Assembly: GCF_014863355.1 (NCBI RefSeq)
Contig: NZ_JACZEP010000015.1
Location: 28,977 to 92,976, forward strand
Source: Aminobacter carboxidus
Lineage (GTDB): Bacteria; Pseudomonadota; Alphaproteobacteria; Rhizobiales; Rhizobiaceae
DNA: 64,000 nucleotides
Direction: 5' to 3'
Part shown: in pieces, positions 9,624 to 18,423 of the stretch
Layout of the letters: the number at the start of each line of letters is the position of its first letter
Position numbering within the stretch: the first letter of the stretch is position 1
Notes under the pieces: generated by a model
Told to the model about the DNA's origin: nothing
Databases searched by the model: none
The model's input: the letters and a program-made list of their open reading frames with translations, nothing else
Position numbers and translations under genes: made by a program

Positions 9624-10256
9624 ATGGGCCTTCTCGATGGTCTTCTTCCGGGATTTCTCCGCAAGGCCACGCCGATCCACAGTACCGCCGATCTGGCAGA
9701 TTTCATGGATGCGCGCGCCTCGTTCCTGGCGCAGAAGTGCATCGTCGAATTCTGTCGCGTGCGTGCGGGCGTGTTCTGGCAGAAGCTGTTCAGCGAAAAG
9801 GAGTTCCAGAGCGCGCTCGATCAGGCGCGCTGGCGTGCCTACCCGCCCTGCTACGCCATGGTCGCGGAGATGGTCGAAGGGTCGCTGCGCGAGGCTGCAG
9901 CCGGGCGCCAGCGTAGCCTCGAGACAGCGATCGAGCGGGTCGCCCGCATCAGTTTTGCAAAACACCCGGTTCCCAACGGCTCGCCTGAGACCTTCTGGGA
10001 GGACGCGGCCGCGCTGGTGCGCGGCAGACTTGCGGCGGCCCAGGCCGGAGCGCCGCGGCCGGTGCGGGAGATCCCTGATCCGCTGGCGCGGATGGTGTTC
10101 GAGGCGGTGCCGATCCATCCCGAATTGCTGACCAACGACTATGACTACATCTTCAACTTCCTGAGGATGAACATCCTGAGAGCGCATGAGGACCTGCTGG
10201 AACTGGCCGATCGCGCCGCAATCGTCGATGAACTTTTGGGCCCGCCCGGCGCTTGA
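9624..10256 (+). CDS. Conserved-looking hypothetical protein
   Basis: 210 residues, soluble, helix-rich, starting MGLLDGLLPGFLRK after an AGGG ribosome binding site. It has no signal peptide, no membrane span and no motif that I can assign. The segment AQKCIVEFCRVRAGVFWQKLF and the aromatic LLTNDYDYIFNFLRMN look like structured, conserved regions. It is divergent from the DUF4212/symporter operon and convergent with the exonuclease-CBS fusion gene, whose stop is 6 bp away. Confidence 0.75.
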   Translation: MGLLDGLLPGFLRKATPIHSTADLADFMDARASFLAQKCIVEFCRVRAGVFWQKLFSEKEFQSALDQARWRAYPPCYAMVAEMVEGSLREAAAGRQRSLETAIERVARISFAKHPVPNGSPETFWEDAAALVRGRLAAAQAGAPRPVREIPDPLARMVFEAVPIHPELLTNDYDYIFNFLRMNILRAHEDLLELADRAAIVDELLGPPGA

Positions 10257-10262
10257 CGGGTC

Positions 10263-12374
10263 TCAGGCGAACATCAGGTCGCGCACCAGCCCCGGCACAG
10301 ACTGAAGACGCCTGACCAGCGTCTTCAACTCGCCTTGCTGCTCGCGCGGGATTGCGGCCAGATCGACGCGGTTGGAGACGGTTACGCCGGCATAGACGTC
10401 GCGAATCTGTTGATCGAGCAGCAGCCCGATCAGAAACGAATGGCCGGCCAGCATTGCCTTCATGTCCTGCTCGCCGCCGACATCGAGCGCGATCAACGCC
10501 TCGAGACGGTCGCGCGTGCTCAGTGCCCGGATGCCGTGGCGAATTGCCAGCGTCCGCGCCGCCGCGACGATCGGGAACAGGCCATGCATCTTGATATCGA
10601 GCCGGCCGTCGTGGAGCCGCAGGCCGCCCAGAAGCGTGAACGGGTTGTCCGAAACGATCTGTTCGCCGAGGAGCTTGGCAAAGACCGGCTCGGCATGGCC
10701 GCGTGCATAGGCATGGTCGAACAGCGCGTCGCTCAACGCCAGGTCGCCGTGCACGGGCTTCAGATCATAGACGATGTCGACGTTGAGCAGGTCGTCGGGC
10801 CGCGAGCGCCGGACCCATTCCTCGACGCGGTTCTTCCACGTTTCGAGGCTGCCGCGGAACGCCGCGTTGCGGCCCATGACGCCGCCCTTGCAGTATGGCA
10901 CGCCGGCAGCGTCGAGCGTATCGGCAAGCTTTTCGCCAAGCATCTTGAACCAGAGGTCTTGCCGACCATCGGGTTCGCCGCGCTCGAAGACGATGGCGTT
11001 GTCCTGATCGGGAGCCAGCAGGCTTTCGCCGCGTCCGCCGGAGCCGAGCACCAGCACGGCGTATCGACAGGGCGGCGCGCCGTGACCCTGCGCCTGCATG
11101 GCAAGCTCCGCCAGCACGGCGGCCCGGCGGGTCATGGCGCGCAACTCCTCGGAGATGATCTCGGCGACGACGCGCGGGTCGATCGTTTCGGCGAGCAGCG
11201 AGCGCACGACGCCGGCAAGCGTGGCCCATGCCGCCGCCAGTTCGGCGGCGCCCGTCGCATGTTCGATCTGGTCGTCGAGGTTGATCGCTTCGCTGGCACG
11301 CAGTCGCAGCAGGTCACGCGCCGACAGCACGCCCACCAGCGTTCCGGCATCGTCACGCACGGCAAGGTGACGTATCTTCAGCCTGTCCATGCGCCCGATG
11401 GCGCGATAGGCAAAGGCTGTGGCGCGCACGGCGGCGAGCGGCCTGGAGGCGAAGGTGCCGACCGGCAGGTCCAGCGCATCGGCGCCACTGCCGGACAGTC
11501 GCCGCATCACGTCGCGCTCGGTGACGATGCCGTAGTCGGCGACCGGTCGGTTCGGTTCTCCAGCATCGGACACCAGCAGGGAGCTGATCTTTCGCGTGAC
11601 CATCAGCTCTATCGCCTGCCGCATGGTTTGGCCCGATGTCACCACCACGGGGGGGTGGCTCATCAGGCTGCCGACGCGGTGGCGGTAAGCGTAGGGATCG
11701 ACCGACTGGAAAACAGGAGTTTGAGGACGCGACACCGGTTCGCTCCAGCCGGCGCGATGGCCGGCTTCAAGATCGCGCGAAAGGGCAAGGCACGCCAGTT
11801 CGGCTTCGCCCAGCGTCCGGACGTTGCGCCTGCGCAATTCGGGCAGCAGCGAAACGAAGACCTTGCCTGCCGTGATCGCGTCCCCCAGAGCCGTGTGGCG
11901 GCCGGCAACCTCCACGCCCAGCCAGGCGGCGAGCGTGTCCAGCGAATGGTCCGCCAGGTTGGGATTGGCCACCGTCGCAAGAAGGCGCACGCACAGCGCG
12001 CGCGGTTTCGTCCAGGGCAGGTTCGCAAGCCGACATTCGCGCTCCATGACCGCCAGGTCGAAGCCGATGGAGTGGCCGACGAGAACACGCGGTCCGGTGA
12101 AATGCTGGAACCGGTCCCAGGCTGCGGTGAAATCCGGCTGGCCGACGAGCTGGTCGTCGGTAATGCCGTGGATGCGGGAAGCCGCAGGTGGCACAGCTTC
12201 GCCGGCATCGACGAGAAGTTCGAAGCGGCGTTCCGGTTTGATCTTGCCATGCCAGATGCCGACTGCGCCGATCTGCAGGATACGGGCCTTGGTGGCGTCG
12301 AGCCCGGTCGTTTCGGTGTCGAGCGCCGTCGCCGCCATTGAAATCAGGGGTGTCGCGCCGGTCGCCGGCTTCAT
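10263..12374 (-). CDS. Exonuclease-CBS-nucleotidyltransferase (DUF294) fusion protein
   Basis: 703 residues with three parts. Residues ~13-185 form a DnaQ-like 3'-5' exonuclease of the DEDDh type (LDTETTGLD, then VGHSIGFDLAV, then RHTALGDAI). Residues ~225-360 form a pair of CBS domains (MVTRKISSLLVSDAGE; MDRLKIRHLAVRDDAGTLVG), which often bind adenylates. Residues ~370-700 form a DUF294 putative nucleotidyltransferase with the acidic motif LGSGGRGESLLAPDQDNAI. The exonuclease and CBS-DUF294 parts are often separate genes beside a DUF4212/ActP symporter locus; here they are one chain, one gene away from such a locus. The start ATG follows AGGAG. A role in nucleotide-signal control of acetate-type uptake is only inferred from context. 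Confidence 0.88.
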   Translation of the reverse strand: MKPATGATPLISMAATALDTETTGLDATKARILQIGAVGIWHGKIKPERRFELLVDAGEAVPPAASRIHGITDDQLVGQPDFTAAWDRFQHFTGPRVLVGHSIGFDLAVMERECRLANLPWTKPRALCVRLLATVANPNLADHSLDTLAAWLGVEVAGRHTALGDAITAGKVFVSLLPELRRRNVRTLGEAELACLALSRDLEAGHRAGWSEPVSRPQTPVFQSVDPYAYRHRVGSLMSHPPVVVTSGQTMRQAIELMVTRKISSLLVSDAGEPNRPVADYGIVTERDVMRRLSGSGADALDLPVGTFASRPLAAVRATAFAYRAIGRMDRLKIRHLAVRDDAGTLVGVLSARDLLRLRASEAINLDDQIEHATGAAELAAAWATLAGVVRSLLAETIDPRVVAEIISEELRAMTRRAAVLAELAMQAQGHGAPPCRYAVLVLGSGGRGESLLAPDQDNAIVFERGEPDGRQDLWFKMLGEKLADTLDAAGVPYCKGGVMGRNAAFRGSLETWKNRVEEWVRRSRPDDLLNVDIVYDLKPVHGDLALSDALFDHAYARGHAEPVFAKLLGEQIVSDNPFTLLGGLRLHDGRLDIKMHGLFPIVAAARTLAIRHGIRALSTRDRLEALIALDVGGEQDMKAMLAGHSFLIGLLLDQQIRDVYAGVTVSNRVDLAAIPREQQGELKTLVRRLQSVPGLVRDLMFA

Positions 12375-12648
12375 GTCCGCTCCTGCGAGTTTGCTGAATG
12401 CCCAGCTCGGATGTCCCGCTTGTCTCCCAGCGCCGACAATATCGGCCAATTTTCCACCGCGGCATAGGGCGACCGGCACGCCACGTCGAAGGCGGGTCCG
12501 ACAGCCGCACCGAACATGTCGGCAAGCCGGCCCGTTTCGTGAAGCTCGATCCTTGAGGTGCTTTTCCGCGCGGCATTCGCCTTAATGTGATTTGCGCGCA
12601 GCCTGGGCGTCGGTCCACCTTGGGCGGGTTCATCGCCAGGATGTGTCA

Positions 12649-13041
12649 ATGCACGAGATCAGGCGGGTCGCTGTGGAGTGCGTCGGGCGCGCGGTCATGT
12701 TCGGATCGCTCGCGATCGGATGCGTCATGGTCGGCTTCTCCTTCAATCCGGTATCGGCATTCCGCAGCGGCGCTTTCCTCACACTGATGATGGCGCTGGT
12801 GTTGATGTGGAAAGCGATGACCGCCGGCACCAAGGCCCCCAGGCGCACCGAGATCTGGCTCTATCTCGACGAGAAGTCGCGCCCGCTCGATGATCCGGCG
12901 CGGCGGGTGTTCGGCACCGTCATGCGCGACGTCTATGGTAGTTTCGCGCGGATTGCGCTTTGCGTGGCGGTCGGTTTCTTCCTGCTGTCGATGGTGCTGA
13001 CGGCGTTTGGCCTCAAGGCTTATGTGCCGCCGGTGGGATAG
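12649..13041 (+). CDS. Hypothetical inner-membrane protein
   Basis: 130 residues with three likely membrane spans: AVMFGSLAIGCVMVGFSF (residues ~14-31), the adjacent FLTLMMALVLMWKAM, and ALCVAVGFFLLSMVLTAFG near the C-terminus. A charged cytoplasmic-looking loop (RRTEIWLYLDEKSRPLDDPARR) separates them. I recognise no family. It is divergent from the exonuclease fusion gene, with 274 bp between them, and convergent with the outer-membrane protein. Confidence 0.75.
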   Translation: MHEIRRVAVECVGRAVMFGSLAIGCVMVGFSFNPVSAFRSGAFLTLMMALVLMWKAMTAGTKAPRRTEIWLYLDEKSRPLDDPARRVFGTVMRDVYGSFARIALCVAVGFFLLSMVLTAFGLKAYVPPVG

Positions 13042-13090
13042 GTCAGCGGTCTATCGAGCAAGGACAGGCCCACCTTCAGGTCGTCGGCCC

Positions 13091-13130
13091 GGCGGAAGCG
13101 TGCTTCTCGCCGGCGGAAGTGCTTCTCGCC
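13091..13130. repeat. Two tandem short hairpin-forming units
   Basis: Two copies of GGCGGAAG(CG)TGCTTCTCGC side by side, differing by a 2-base deletion. Each can fold on itself (GAAG with CTTC, GGCG with CGCC). They lie between two convergent genes, so a bidirectional termination role is possible, but there is no T-run. Confidence 0.5.
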
Positions 13131-13156
13131 GGCGCAGCCAATCCCGTCAGGACGGA

Positions 13157-13819
13157 TCAGAACTTGTAGTTCAAGCCGACCTTGCCGCTTGAAAAGTTGA
13201 GGTCGTAGGTATCCCCATCGAACTCTTGCTCGCCAAGCCCGTAATAGGCGTACTCACCGAAAACCGACCAATTGGCATTGAGTTTCAAAGCGACGCCTGC
13301 GCCAGCCGTGTAGCCGGTGTATGTGGGGTCGGCGGATCCTCCCGGGTACTTTATTGTAGTATCCGCCACGGCCAGACCGGCCAGGCCGTAGAGCAACACG
13401 CTGTCAAAGGCGACACCGCCACGGGCGGTCAGGCTGGCCAGCCAGTTGACCTCCATGGAGATGTTGGGAAATGGCCCGAAGCCGAAGTCGTAGTTGCCGC
13501 TCAGGCCAGCCCCGGAGACATCGCCCTGCACACCGAGCACAAAGTGACCGAACTGCGCCAGAGCGCCGACCTGGCCGCCGGCGAGCAAGCCATCAAGCTC
13601 GAAGCCTGCCTCAAAACCAGGAACCCATTGTTCCCCTTGCGTCGCGGCGCCGTCGGCGAAACCGACATGCAGGCCGGCGTAGATCCCACTCCAGTCCGTC
13701 GCGTCAGCATACGCCATGCCGGCGGGGGCGGTCTCGGTAGTCACGTTTTCCGCCCGCGCCGTCCCCGCGCTCATCGCAATCAACGCAGTGGTCATCAAAA
13801 GGGAAAAATGTATCTTCAA
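13157..13819 (-). CDS. Outer-membrane beta-barrel protein (Omp25/31-like)
   Basis: 220 residues. A signal peptide (MKIHFSLLMTTALIAMSAG, cleavage after TARA) is followed by alternating-hydrophobicity strands rich in G, A, Y and F (WSGIYAGLHVGFADG; NWSVFGEYAYYGLGEQEF). It ends in a C-terminal phenylalanine (GKVGLNYKF), the outer-membrane insertion signal. This matches the small 8-strand porin-like proteins common in Rhizobiales. The first codon is TTG, supported by AAGGA nine bases upstream; the next in-frame ATG is 24 bp later and lacks a ribosome binding site. Confidence 0.88.
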   Translation of the reverse strand: MKIHFSLLMTTALIAMSAGTARAENVTTETAPAGMAYADATDWSGIYAGLHVGFADGAATQGEQWVPGFEAGFELDGLLAGGQVGALAQFGHFVLGVQGDVSGAGLSGNYDFGFGPFPNISMEVNWLASLTARGGVAFDSVLLYGLAGLAVADTTIKYPGGSADPTYTGYTAGAGVALKLNANWSVFGEYAYYGLGEQEFDGDTYDLNFSSGKVGLNYKF

Positions 13820-14012
13820 GGGCCAATATCCTTCAATATAAATCGCTTCGGTTTCAATATATGTCGCTTCAGGAGCGTCGCCTGACAGGCGCCGCCGCCA
13901 TCACAAAAAGTGTAGACAGTGTGCTGGGCAGTCAGGCCTTTTTGTTCCGGCATGTCAACCAAGCAAAGCGATATTCCCCCGTTGATCGAAATCATGGCCG
14001 CGCCGCAATCAC

Positions 14013-14245
14013 GTTGACGGTAGTTCGCGGGATCTCGAGCAGGACGTCTCGACCATCCGACACTACACGATCAAGGAAGCCGACGAAGTCCGACCGACGG
14101 CCGCCCGCTTCATTCTGACACCTGGCGCAAAGCGCGGCGAGATCGAGCTACGCTGTATGGGGAACTGGGCACGATCCTGAACTGGACCGAGCGACAGGCT
14201 GCTGGGCAAGGCTCACGAGAGTGTCGTCATCAAGGTTTTTGTGCC
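14013..14245 (+). pseudogene. Decayed coding remnant, possibly the C-terminal end of a recombinase
   Basis: One frame reads SRDLEQDVSTIRHYTIKEAD and then ARFILTPGAKRGEIEL before a stop. The neighbouring frame continues with LYGELGTILNWTERQ. The switch of frame inside a protein-like stretch indicates a frameshifted remnant. The LYGELGTIL ending is reminiscent of large serine recombinases from rhizobial mobile elements, but this is recollection of style, not an alignment. It lies at the left scar of the proposed island. Confidence 0.35.
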
Positions 14246-14454
14246 AGGCTTTGCGCCTGTGACTTTGAGCTTATGGTCGGTGAAGACGATGAGCTACCAA
14301 CGCCAGGGAAGCGGAGCTTGTTGCCGGCGATCGAACTTGGAGAGTTTGGAAGGATTGGTTTGGCACAGGACCTGGTTTTTTGTCCCGCTTTTTCGGCCGT
14401 CGCCTCCTTTGCAGGCGGGGCTGAGGCTTCAACGCGACCGTCACCAGCGTCCCA

Positions 14455-14493
14455 ATACCAAAACAGCCCAGACAAGCTGGGCTGTTTTGGTAT
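14455..14493 (-). terminator. Strong hairpin next to the left tRNA-end copy
   Basis: A perfect 17-bp stem from ATACCAAAACAGCCCAG to its complement, around a 5-base loop (14455-14493). It has the same position relative to the tRNA-end sequence as the terminators at 63.71 and 63.85 kb, so it is probably the former tRNA terminator, duplicated or left behind. Confidence 0.7.
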
Positions 14494-14494
14494 C

Positions 14495-14508
14495 TGGTTG
14501 CGGGGACA
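14495..14508. repeat. 14-bp copy of the 3' end of tRNA-fMet (putative left att site)
   Basis: TGGTTGCGGGGACA is identical to the minus-strand 3' end (CCA, discriminator, acceptor stem, first bases of the T-arm) of the intact tRNA-fMet at 63880-63956, in the same orientation. The identity stops immediately after. Upstream, both copies have a GTAT tetranucleotide and a hairpin. The arrangement is what tRNA-targeted integration leaves behind. Confidence 0.6.
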
Positions 14509-14815
14509 CGCAACTACCGAATCCGACATTTGCTTCAGATCGCAGTTTAAGAAGAGATAGCCCCAGGAAACATCCATATGGGGTAGACAGACGGCACCCA
14601 AAACGGTGCACGGAAGCGGCGACTGGAATGACCGACTTGGGGCCGGAAGCCGTTGGTCCGCTATCGGAGCGAGCTCGGCGGATAGCTGACATTCGCCAAC
14701 GCCTCGGCGGCCGGGACATGGCCGCGCTCAACCTAGACGTCCAACCTGACTTGTCAGCCAAAGGAAGAAGTGCTGGTTTGTGGCGGAGGGCGTACTCACC
14801 TCCGGTAGCACGATG

Positions 14816-14985
14816 TCATCCAAGGTTGAGAACGACCCGAAGCTCGCCGGATTTCAACTCCTGCTCGATCAGGTGCCGTGAGAGCAGTGCATTACCCATG
14901 CCGGCAAGCGCCGCCTCGATGATTATCGAGATTGATCGAAGCGGTGCGCCAATCCCTGCGGGCCAGCTAGGTTGCAGACCTCGGT
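14816..14985 (-). pseudogene. C-terminal remnant of a LysR-family regulator
   Basis: About 55 codons ending in a stop: APLRSISIIIEAALAGMGNA followed by LLSRHLIEQELKSGELRVVL. This is the classic end of a LysR effector domain (AxxAALAGxGxALLPRxLxxxxLxxGxLVxxL). Everything upstream of it, including the HTH, is missing, and the fragment abuts the stop codon of the neighbouring ridA gene. It is a truncation product at the edge of the island. Confidence 0.7.
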
Positions 14986-14987
14986 CG

Positions 14988-15389
14988 TTAGTCGTCGATC
15001 ACCGCCATGGCGTCCAGTTCGACTAGGCAACGAGGATCGTGCAGCACTGCTTGCACGCGTGAGCGCACCGGCCAATTCGCCTTGAAATGCCGGGCATAGA
15101 CCTCGTTGAATACGTTGCCGTGGCGGCAGTCGGCGTCGCCGTTGCGGGCATCCGACAGAAATGCCGTCAACTGTACCACATCGTCGAGGCTCGCACCGCC
15201 TGCCTCCAGCGTCCGGCGCAGGTTGGCAATGGCTCTGTCGAGCTGTTCGGCGAAACTTCCGCTCCAGTTGCCGTCGTCGCCGCGCCCCGCCTGCGCCGAC
15301 ACGAAGACGAACGTGCCTTCCGTTTTGACGATGTCGGAAAAGTAGGGATATTTGGCCGGATGATCGGGAAGAGTGATCGCTTGTTTCAT
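14988..15389 (-). CDS. RidA/YjgF family deaminase
   Basis: 133-residue RidA-family protein, of the kind that hydrolyses reactive enamine/imine intermediates to keto acids and ammonia. The conserved arginine of the active site is present in NWPVRSRVQAVL, followed by CLVELDAMAVI. It has a small insertion (DARNGDADCRHGNVFNEVYA) where its paralog at 21.6 kb is shorter. The start ATG follows AGGGA. It is the last gene of the long operon that starts at 21961 and follows a proline racemase-superfamily gene, so it may clear cyclic or linear imines made by the pathway. Confidence 0.9.
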   Translation of the reverse strand: MKQAITLPDHPAKYPYFSDIVKTEGTFVFVSAQAGRGDDGNWSGSFAEQLDRAIANLRRTLEAGGASLDDVVQLTAFLSDARNGDADCRHGNVFNEVYARHFKANWPVRSRVQAVLHDPRCLVELDAMAVIDD

Positions 15390-15488
15390 GTATATGTCCC
15401 TGAATAATGCCTTTGCGAGCGAATGCTCTGTTTGGCGATAAAGCGTTGCTGCGCTGCACGTGATGAAGGCGGCCGTGGTCTCACGCCT

Positions 15489-16523
15489 TCAGAAGTTTTT
15501 CGTTACCGGCCACGTATCGGAGAGCCGGTATCCTGTGGGAAACGGATCGCACGGGTCGAGCATGTGCTGGTGCGTGCCGGTTATCCAAGCGCGGCCTGAG
15601 ATGATCGGAGAGATTGCACGCCGGCCGGCGAGATCAACTTCGCTGTCGATGACACAATCGAACTCCGTGCCGACGATCGAAATGCCCCTGAATCGGTCAC
15701 CGACCTGCATTTCTCCCCTGGCGTGCATCACCGCCATGCGAGCCGAACAACCGGTGCCGCAAGGCGAGCGATCGATCTTTCCCGGCTGTATTGCAACGGC
15801 ACTGGCACCGCTGAGCACACCCTCTCGGTAGTGGACGGGCTCCGTTACCTGGCAGAACGATATGTGGTTCCACCCGTTAACCGGATGCGAGAAGCCGATT
15901 TGCTCGTTCGCTGCGTTCGTCAGACGAACCCCGAGTTCGGCGATGTCGCGCGCCTGATCGGGCTTGATCTCAAGCCCTAGAAGGGATGCATCGACGATAA
16001 CGAAGCTGTCGCCGCCCCAGGCGGTATCAACCTTGATGGTGCCGATACCGGCAACTTCCAGCACGACGTCCAGCCTGTCGGCGAACGAGGCGTGGTTGCG
16101 GACACGGATGCGCTCGGCCTTGCCATTGCGGCAGTCTGCCTCCACTTCGATCAGGCCGCCCGGGGGCTCGAGTACCAGCCGCGTGACCGGCTCCTGCATC
16201 GGAACGATGCCGCATTCCAGCAGCACTGTCGAAACGCACATTGAATTCGAGCCGGACATCGGCGGCGTGTCGGCCGGTTCCATGATGATCCATCCCATGT
16301 GCGCACGCGGATCTTTCGGCGGTACCAGCAGATTGACGTGACGAAAAACACCACCCCTCGGCTCGTTCAGGACGAAATTGCGAAGGCTTTCGTCTTTCGC
16401 AATGAACTGCGCCTGTTCCCAGATTGAAGCCCCCGGCGGCGGCGCCACGCCACCGATTATAACATCTCCTGCCTCGCCCTCGGCGTGGCTGCTGACGATC
16501 TGAACAAGCCGATCGGAACGCAT
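15489..16523 (-). CDS. Proline racemase-superfamily enzyme, Ser/Cys type (hydroxyproline epimerase or dehydratase)
   Basis: 344 residues, two-domain diaminopimelate-epimerase-like fold. The first catalytic position, cysteine in proline racemase (MCGH), is serine here (MSGSNSMC). The second is the usual cysteine ([18 protein letters not shown]). In the published classification of this superfamily, the Ser/Cys type includes 4-hydroxyproline epimerase and trans-3-hydroxyproline dehydratase activities, as opposed to Cys/Cys and Cys/Thr types. The upstream neighbour is an ornithine-cyclodeaminase-family gene, which fits reduction of pyrroline-2-carboxylate made by such a dehydratase. The start is the ATG right after AAGGTGACTTG. 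Exact substrate is open. Confidence 0.85.
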   Translation of the reverse strand: MRSDRLVQIVSSHAEGEAGDVIIGGVAPPPGASIWEQAQFIAKDESLRNFVLNEPRGGVFRHVNLLVPPKDPRAHMGWIIMEPADTPPMSGSNSMCVSTVLLECGIVPMQEPVTRLVLEPPGGLIEVEADCRNGKAERIRVRNHASFADRLDVVLEVAGIGTIKVDTAWGGDSFVIVDASLLGLEIKPDQARDIAELGVRLTNAANEQIGFSHPVNGWNHISFCQVTEPVHYREGVLSGASAVAIQPGKIDRSPCGTGCSARMAVMHARGEMQVGDRFRGISIVGTEFDCVIDSEVDLAGRRAISPIISGRAWITGTHQHMLDPCDPFPTGYRLSDTWPVTKNF

Positions 16524-16588
16524 CAAGTCACCTTATCAATGGCTGGCCTGTCCGCACACAATTCATGCGTTGGCGACACGACCGGGTT

Positions 16589-17554
16589 TCATATGGACAA
16601 CGAATGATAGATCAGCCGCGCAGCGATCAGATCGGCGAGCGAACTCCCAACCGCCTTGAAGAGCGTTATGGCCCTGTCATTGCTTCGGCCGACGACCGTG
16701 CCGCGGCACAGGTCGGCAATGGTGCCCCTTATGTGGTCGGCATCGATCGCTCCCGCCTCGATCGGCTGGATCAAGTCGCCGGTTTCATGGAGCGCGTCGA
16801 GCGTGTCGACATAGAGGGCCGCCTTGGCGATGAGCCTATCGTCGGCCTCTCGCATCTTTGGCGTGAAGGAGCCGATGAGATCGACATGTGTCCCAGGTCG
16901 AACCCAATCCCCGTCGAACAGCGGCTCGGTAGCGAGCGTAGCCGCCGAAATAATGTCTGCGGACGCCACGGCTGCCTGGACGTCGTCGACAATCGATGTC
17001 TCGAAACCCTGGCGCTCGAGCTCGTCAGCCAGGCTCGCCGCGCCATCGCGCCGGATATCCCATATCATCACCCGCTCGATCGGACGGACGGTCCGCATTG
17101 CCTCGGGCACAAGGCTTGCGACCCTTCCGGAACCGAACAGGAGCAGCGTACCCGCATCGACACGCGATAGGAAGCGCGCACCCAACGCGGCCGTGGCCGC
17201 GGTGCGCCTTGCCGTAATAACGTTGCCGTCGATTAGCGCGATCTCCTGGCCTGTCCCGGCATCGAAGAGCAAATAGGTGGATGCCAAGCCGGGAAGCCTT
17301 TTGGCAGTGTTGCCGGGATAAACGGTCACCAGCTTGACACCGAGCAGCCGGTCAGGTCCCGCGACGCTGTCCCAGGCTGGCATGAGCAGCAACGTCGAGT
17401 CCGGCTGCCCCGGACTTGCAATGACGTGGTGGTGTCTAAGCGGCGCCTCGCAGCCGACGGGGAAGCCAGCCGCCAAAGCGTCGACCAGCTCGCGGAAGCC
17501 GAGCCCCGCCTTCGACTGAGCTTCGTCGATGAACCGTATATTCTTCACATTCAC
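16589..17554 (-). CDS. Ornithine cyclodeaminase/mu-crystallin family protein (likely pyrroline-2-carboxylate reductase)
   Basis: 321 residues with a Rossmann domain (GTLLLFGSGRVASLVPEAM) and the family's substrate segment GVKLVTVYPGNTAKRLPGL. IDGNVITARRTAATAALGARFL is the conserved ornithine-cyclodeaminase-family region that contacts nicotinamide and substrate. Members of this family next to trans-3-hydroxyproline dehydratases are NAD(P)H-dependent delta1-pyrroline-2-carboxylate reductases, and this context argues for that over true ornithine cyclodeaminase. The start is a GTG; another GTG two codons later is equally plausible. Confidence 0.82.
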   Translation of the reverse strand: MNVKNIRFIDEAQSKAGLGFRELVDALAAGFPVGCEAPLRHHHVIASPGQPDSTLLLMPAWDSVAGPDRLLGVKLVTVYPGNTAKRLPGLASTYLLFDAGTGQEIALIDGNVITARRTAATAALGARFLSRVDAGTLLLFGSGRVASLVPEAMRTVRPIERVMIWDIRRDGAASLADELERQGFETSIVDDVQAAVASADIISAATLATEPLFDGDWVRPGTHVDLIGSFTPKMREADDRLIAKAALYVDTLDALHETGDLIQPIEAGAIDADHIRGTIADLCRGTVVGRSNDRAITLFKAVGSSLADLIAARLIYHSLSI

Positions 17555-17593
17555 TACCTGAGTTTCAAGATAATCGGATCAGCGGCCGCGACA

Positions 17594-18376
17594 TCAACGT
17601 TTGACGGCGTTGAGGAAGGCTTTCGTGCGAATATTGTCCGGTGAGGCGAATAGCTTAGCCGGATTGCCCTCCTCCACGATCCTTCCCTTCTCCATGAAGA
17701 TTACGCGGTCGGCGATATCGCGGGCAAAACCCATCTCGTGGGTGACGACCAGCATGGCCATCTTTGTCTCGTGCGCCAGGCTGTGGACCACATCGAGCAC
17801 TTCTCCGATGACCTCAGGATCGAGCGCCGACGTGATCTCGTCAAAAAGCATGATCTGCGGCTTCATCGCCAGCGCCCTGGCAATGGCCACGCGCTGCTGT
17901 TGGCCGCCCGACAGCTCTGAAGGGTAGGATGCGCCCTTTTCCTTCAATCCAACTCGTTCGAGCAGGCTTTCGGCCAGCGCCTTGGCGTCGGGCTTCGGCA
18001 TCCGCAAGACCTGGACCGGCGCCTCCATCACGTTGGCAAGCGCTGTCATGTGCGGGAAAAGATTGAACTGCTGGAAAACCATGCCGATCTTGGCGCGCAG
18101 CGGTGCGACTTCGCTTTCGCGCAATCCACGGCCGCCGGCACTGAGCGCGCCGCCAAAGACCTTGATTGTCCCTTCGCTGGGCTTCTCCAGCGTCATCAGA
18201 AGCCGCAGGATGGTTGTCTTGCCAGATCCGCTCGGACCGATCAACGACACCCGTTCCGAACGCCTTATCCTCAGACTTAGATTGTCAATGACGCGCAGAG
18301 CGCCGAACGATTTGGATACATCTACGAATTCGACCGCAGGCAGCTCGGATGCAGGGCTTTCAAACTTGTCCAACAC
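17594..18376 (-). CDS. Polar amino-acid ABC transporter ATPase
   Basis: 260 residues. Walker [10 protein letters not shown], signature [15 protein letters not shown], Walker [14 protein letters not shown] and the H-loop VVTHEMGFA are complete, in the pattern of GlnQ/HisP-type ATPases. I place the start at a GTG five bases after GGGAGG. It energises the two permeases encoded just upstream on the same strand and is part of the long operon that begins at 21961. Confidence 0.93.
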   Translation of the reverse strand: MLDKFESPASELPAVEFVDVSKSFGALRVIDNLSLRIRRSERVSLIGPSGSGKTTILRLLMTLEKPSEGTIKVFGGALSAGGRGLRESEVAPLRAKIGMVFQQFNLFPHMTALANVMEAPVQVLRMPKPDAKALAESLLERVGLKEKGASYPSELSGGQQQRVAIARALAMKPQIMLFDEITSALDPEVIGEVLDVVHSLAHETKMAMLVVTHEMGFARDIADRVIFMEKGRIVEEGNPAKLFASPDNIRTKAFLNAVKR

Positions 18377-18423
18377 GTGACCTCCCTTGGGGATGACGGC
18401 AATGCCCATGACCACACCTTTCC

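Noticed and set aside
10335..12341. Long open frame (668 codons) on the plus strand
   Set aside because: Antisense to the exonuclease-CBS-DUF294 fusion, whose domains are all recognisable; the plus-strand product has no motif.
14256..14303. Possible decayed interior of a tRNA-fMet (CCTGTGAC...GAGCTACC)
   Set aside because: Short similarities only, no foldable cloverleaf, and part of the match is explained by the intergenic repeat shared with 63.6 kb.
14241..15026. 261-codon open frame on the plus strand across the left scar
   Set aside because: It crosses a strong terminator hairpin, a tRNA-end copy and the antisense of a LysR remnant, so it cannot be one gene.
16589..17554. True ornithine cyclodeaminase
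   Set aside because: Adjacency to a Ser/Cys proline racemase-type gene fits a pyrroline-2-carboxylate reductase better, although family membership alone cannot exclude it.
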